DNA from: Mesocentrotus franciscanus
Taxonomy: Eukaryota > Echinodermata > Echinoidea > Camarodonta > Strongylocentrotidae
Length of the DNA stretch: 64,000 nt
NCBI GenBank assembly: GCA_037976565.1
Contig: CP137672.1
Coordinates: 29,765,218-29,829,217, forward strand
Direction: 5' to 3'
Under the pieces are notes generated by a model. That model had not been told where the DNA came from, searched no databases, and saw only the letters and a list, made by a program, of their open reading frames with translations. Below are positions 59,438 to 64,000 of the stretch, one piece after another (position 1 is the first letter of the stretch; every line of letters starts with the position of its first letter). The position numbers and the translations under genes are program-made.

Positions 59438-60900
59438 ACGAATAATGGCTCATCAAGAAATTACACAATGCTTGGATGCTACTTTACAATCTTTTCCAGT
59501 ATTAAAACAGGACTACAAGTCTACAATATGAACACCAGATAAAAAAATTATTGTACTAGATAGAACAGTTCAGCCTTTTTTGTAAACCTTTTTTAATTTG
59601 GCATGTATGTGCTCTACATGTCCATCAAAAAACAAAAAAAATAATAACAATATTGCATGTAGATGTTTAATATTTCTTTAAATAATCTAATCTCACAAAA
59701 TATCAACGACAAAAAAAGAAGCATAGGTATTTCAGTTTTGACAAGCCTCGGTTATATAATGCATTTGTACTTTGTAGCAGTAATTAATTTAGAAAACATA
59801 ATTACTATTGTGAATCCCAGCTCCATACCCCTCTGTCAAGTGTTCTTACTAATCCATGACTCTGGGTTACAAAATACTAACACATAGAAGGAATAATCTA
59901 GGGATTTGACTGGCGGAGTGCATGCATGCACTAACCTACATTATTTTTACCATTCATGCATGCTTCACCGAATGTACAAATTTTGTCCAACCCAAATGGA
60001 TAACTCACGTTCGATCAAAGGATGTTTCATGTTTGAACATATTTATTCCATTCATTTGTGTTGAAAATCATCAGCGAATAATCAATGTTAAAATTTTAAA
60101 AAATGGAGCTTTACTGCATACAGGGAAACTTAACAATTTTCAGCCATCTACAGTACATATAATATATGTATATAATATAAACTTTGACTGTATCAATTGA
60201 TAACATGTGAACGAGAGCATTAAACCCAACATTTTGTTCACCTTAATTTGTATTACACGTATATATAACAAATATTCAATATTTTTGCATTGATGAGATG
60301 CAATAACTATATGGTTGAAAGATACAATGTTTCATTGAACTCATGAACTAGTTTCACTATCTCACTCATACATACATTTACATACTATTAGTTTAAGCTA
60401 TAAATATAAAGGGCAAACCTGATACAGCAGTCAGGCACTTCATAGAGTATCAAAACATAGGGGGATTTTTGTTTAAATATTTTTTTTTAAAGAGTATTCT
60501 CCTTTCTTTGGTCACCTCAATATTCCATCTTTGGGTTATAAAATGGTCTCTTTCTATGATGATATTACATTTTTTTGTTGTAGAAAAATGAATATTAGCA
60601 CATGTAGTTATTAATGAAAAGATTATAACAAGATAAAACCAGCACCATTGCACATGTATATAATCTGAAAGATCGCAAATTATTTGCAAAATGGAAGTAT
60701 GTATTTCATCAAAGAGGAAAGAGGTAATTTTTAAAGTGATTTACACTAAGAAAAAAAACGAAAATTGTTGTGAACATGACAACTACAGAAATAACATGAA
60801 GCACTTCTTTAAAAAAAACGCATAAAAAAAACACAGCAAAACCAAAACAAACAAACAGATGAATAATGCGCTACACAAACGCACACATCTTAACATATTT
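59438..60900. other. AT-rich, possible 3' UTR of the preceding exon
   Basis: The stretch is without recognised elements. Short open frames on both strands have no motifs. The nearest poly-A signals are not distinctive. Confidence 0.4.
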
Positions 60901-60908
60901 GTATTTAG

Positions 60909-60941
60909 AAAGAAAAAAAGAAAAAAAGAAAAAAGAAAAAG

Positions 60942-60974
<33 letters not shown>
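60909..60974. repeat. Poly-A/AAAAG run followed by (TA)n
   Basis: Repeated gaaaaaa units, then a pure A run to 60960, then (TA)7. Its appearance fits a retroelement poly-A tail, but no element body was recognised next to it. Confidence 0.7.
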
Positions 60975-61034
60975 GAAAGTCTCAAATGAATAGAGACTCA
61001 GAGATGAAGAAAAAAATTGCAGTAATGCGTAGGT

Positions 61035-61530
61035 TACGGGAGGGGCGAAAATGAATTCAAACAAGGATTAAGAGTAATAATTATTTAATGAAACATCAAT
61101 GCTTCCGCGCTTTTCGCGGGAGGGGCGAAAATGAATTCAAACAAGGATTAAGAATAATAATTTAATGAAACATCAACGCTTCCGCGCTTCGCGCGGGAGG
61201 GGGAACTGAATTCAGACAAGGATTAAGAGTAGAGAACTGTGCAACGAATCGTCTTCTTTCTCTAATAATTTAATGAAACGTCATAGCTTCCGCGCTTCGC
61301 GAGGGAGGGGCGAAACAAAAATTAAGAGTCGGGAACGGTACAACGAATCATCTTCTTTTCTAATAATTTAATGAAACGTTAAAGCTTCCGTGCTTCGCGC
61401 GGGAGGGGGAACTGAGTACAGACAAGGATTAATGATAGTCGAGAACCGTACAACGAATCGTCTTTTTTCCCTAATAAATTAATGAAAAGACAAATCTTCC
61501 GCGCCTCCCGCGGGAGGGGGGCAAAACCCG
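61035..61530 (+). repeat. Tandem repeat of about 75-125 bp, about five copies
   Basis: Each copy holds gcttccgcgcttcgcgggaggg and, in most, cgaatcgtcttctttctcta and aataatttaatgaaa. Copies begin near 61100, 61180, 61280, 61380 and 61490. The unit contains a small palindrome (ccgcgcttcgcgcgg). Related single-copy sequence stands at 9680-9740. Confidence 0.85.
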
Positions 61531-61937
61531 TTTACCCCCTCCCTGCACCCACCCCCTGTGGAGCGCGCTATGTAAGTGATTTGCACGATTTGCGTGCTCA
61601 CTACCACCTAAAATAAAATCCTAGCAACGCGCCCTCATAGTTCGTAGGAAAAATAATTTAGCCCCCGGCCCCGGGTTTATACGGTTAAATTTTAGACATT
61701 GGGACATTGGCATTAATATAGTTGTCGGTAATTGGTGGCTAGTTTTGTTTGTAATCGGTGGCCTCTACACCCCCCCCCACTGAAAAATGTCTAGTGACGC
61801 CCCTGAATATAAACATACATTTGTTTATGTACTGTTACATGATCATTCTTCATAAGTAATATTCTTCAATATTTTTAGAATAAAATCAGTTTTTGTGTCT
61901 CCAAAAGCAGTTAGCACTGTTTCTTACAGACCCTATG

Positions 61938-62408
61938 CTTTCTCACTACACCTTCCCAGTTCTTAAGCACAAAGTGCAAACCACAACAACAATGATGAAG
62001 TACAACATCTAAATCTGGAAAGAGGCAGTCTCAAAATTTAGTGAAAAAAGGGGGGAGGGCACTATTTTATATAAAGCTATAAGATTTTTTTCTTCTATAA
62101 GTGCCTATATGGTTCAAAATCTGAATGGGGCACATCTTTTATTTTGCATACTGTACTTATAACCCACATCGTTTTTTTTGTACAGGAGGGGGAGTGGTGT
62201 CATGTGAACCCCTCCACACCTCCCCTGGAGACAAAAGTGGCACGAAAATCAAAATGACCTGATACAATCATAACTACTTGAATATTTCAATAACCTTTGG
62301 TTGCACATTGAACCTCAAGTTTACTGCACACCACAGTATCCAATATACTTAGTTTCTCAAAGTAGAAACACAAATTTAGACAAGTTTTCCCTCAGCATGA
62401 TTCATTAA
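61938..62408 (+). repeat. Direct repeat, copy 2 (partner 57720-58198)
   Basis: It begins caccttcccagttcttaagc and ends gcatgattcattaaa, in the same order and orientation as copy 1, about 4.2 kb away. The main differences are a shorter G run and small deletions near 62065-62080. Confidence 0.8.
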
Positions 62409-62446
62409 AAATTCATTTCAAACGTGAACCCAGAATTATACTTTGA

Positions 62447-62478
62447 CCTAACCCTAACCCTAAATCTTAAACCCTAAT
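62447..62478 (-). repeat. Short interstitial telomere-like repeat
   Basis: cctaaccctaaccctaaatc followed by ttaaaccctaa is a short run of the CCCTAA telomere unit with decay. It lies just after the second direct repeat. Confidence 0.75.
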
Positions 62479-62679
62479 TGCAACCGTTACTCTGACCCTA
62501 TACTTTCGACAAAATAAAGCTCAGGAAAAAGTTGACACTGGAGAAAATATTGGATCACGGAACCTTAGCTACATGTATATTTGACCGAAAGCTTCAGTCT
62601 CTGATATCGAATGTTGCTTGATGAGACCTGTGTGGGAAAGGTTGACAAATGTCAGTTTTTTAAGAGGCGGCCTTCCCGG

Positions 62680-63575
62680 GGGGGGGGGCACTTTGTTAAG
62701 TAGGCTACCGAAAAGTGCCCCTTTTACTTTGACACGTGCCCCTTTTCCTTCGACAAGTTCCCATTTTCCTTTGCAATAAGTGTCCATTTTCCATTTTCAT
62801 AAGTGCCCTTTTTAATCTCTAGTAAGTGCCCCTTTTAACTTTTGATACGTGCCCCCTCCACCTCTGATAATTTCCCGATTCAAATCTGAGAGGTGCCCTT
62901 TTCCTTTGTAAGAAGTGCCCCTTCCCCTTTTATAACTACCCTTTTTTAACTCGGATAAGCGCACCATATATTTTTCACTTGTGCCCCTTTTCCTTTCTAA
63001 TAACTACCCTTTTTCTAACGATAAGTGCCCCATCTAAAAAAGAGCCCCTTCCCCTTCTTATAAATACCCCCTTTTCATCTCTGGTAAATGACCCTTTTCA
63101 GATACGAGAAGTTACTCCTTTTCACTTCGGAAAAGTGCCCCCTTCACCTCCGATAAATGCATCTATTAAAGTCTGATCGGTGCCCCTTTTCTTTCAACTA
63201 ATGCACATTTTCCTTTAGTATAAGTGCCCCTTTTCAGGTACAATAAGTGCCCCTTTTCGCCTCTGATAATTTCCCTTTTAACAATGTCACGAGCTCCTTC
63301 TCCTTTTTTAATAATGGACCTATCCCCTTTTCATAAATGTCCCTTTTCACCTTCGATAAATGCACCTATCAAACTCTGATGGGTGCCCCTTTTCCGTCCA
63401 CAAATGCCCATTTCCCATTCTCATAAGTGCCCTTTTTCATCCCTAGTGAGTACCTCTTTTTGTAGGTGTAAGAAATGCCCCATTTTCACCTCTGATAATT
63501 ACCCATTGTACTTTGACACGCGCTACTTTTTTTCTGATAAGTGTCCCCTTTTCCTCTCATCATTAAACGCACCCC
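62680..63575. repeat. Degenerate tandem array, about 30-35 bp unit
   Basis: About 25 or more diverged copies of a unit like 'gataagtgccccttttccttt' follow a G run (62679-62690). A matching 'ggtgtgccccccccccc' stands at 63970-63985. The G-run and C-run ends suggest that the array and the following AT-rich DNA belong to one element reaching the window end. Confidence 0.8.
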
Positions 63576-64000
63576 TAATTTCTAGCGACTAAGAGCAATT
63601 TCCCCCAAAGCTCGCTCGCATTTATATATATAATTATGTTACTTATCAAAGGTCTTTTCAGTCATCCGTTATGAGAATGTGCTTATAACCCCATCAGGAT
63701 TGGGTTTTTTCCTCTTTATAAGATGTAATTTTTCGCACTGCGACCTCACAAATCTTAAAATTTTCCTCGCTCGCAAATTAATATTTAGACCATCACACCC
63801 AACTGCAAAGTATGATTCTTAAGCAATATATTTTATGGTGTATAAAGAGAAACAAATATTGAAATCATCCCTGATAGTGTAATCACAATGTAGCGGTATA
63901 TACCAATGCCTAAAAAATTGTATATTTTCGCTTTGAGATTTCCCTTTGTATAGGTGCTCTTTTTTCTTGGTGTGCCCCCCCCCCCACACTTTGGAAGTCA

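Noticed and set aside
57720..62408. LTR retrotransposon with 0.48-kb LTRs
   Set aside because: The direct repeats lack TG/CA ends, no primer-binding site or polypurine tract was seen, and no gag-pol sequence lies between them.

Overview
The window looks like nuclear DNA of a marine deuterostome, most likely an echinoderm (sea urchin-like). The evidence is long AT-rich introns, many short terminal-inverted-repeat (TIR) elements, LINE fragments and simple repeats, plus one large immune-receptor gene of the DEATH-NACHT-LRR type, a family greatly expanded in sea urchins. No prokaryotic features, rRNA, functional tRNA or CRISPR arrays were seen. The species cannot be fixed from the sequence alone.

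One gene dominates. It lies on the + strand, runs from about 10.7 kb to about 51.9 kb, and can be followed exon by exon because splice sites and reading phases fit. A candidate first coding exon (10729-10748) splices in phase into a DEATH-domain exon (11377-11675, ending in phase 1). Seven short exons of 66-71 bases follow: three of type L1 (13759, 17354, 19566) and four of type L2 (19909, 24778, 25407, 26459). The six with a clear donor start and end in phase 1, so any subset can be spliced in without breaking the frame; the seventh (19909) has lost its ancestral donor. They form a linker to one large NACHT exon (31855-33407/33410). Eight phase-0 repeat exons of 55-63 codons follow (36239 to 42727), then a shorter relative (45734), a canonical LRR exon (46422-46777), a small exon (48424-48517), and a last exon whose stop codon is at 48914-48916. 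The probable 3' UTR ends near an AATAAA at 51852.

The DEATH-to-L1 segment has been copied three times (11.4-13.8, 16.4-17.4 and 17.7-19.6 kb). The two extra DEATH exons are broken (one truncated, one with an in-frame stop), while all three L1 exons stay open with splice sites. The NACHT exon keeps a perfect Walker A motif but has degenerate Walker B and sensor-1 motifs.

The rest is mobile or repetitive. From 1 to 10.5 kb there is an ACT microsatellite, two tRNA-derived SINE-like heads, and a pair of long inverted repeats around a decayed L1/Tx1-like LINE on the - strand, which itself carries a hAT-type insertion. Introns of the gene hold several TIR elements with recognisable target duplications (8 bp, TA or TTAA), two decayed non-LTR retrotransposons on the - strand, and a G-rich minisatellite seen at three places. 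A triple-nested insertion lies between two LRR exons. From 52 to 64 kb there are MITE-like elements, a 0.48-kb direct duplication, tandem repeats, and one unidentified terminal coding exon at 59188-59437.
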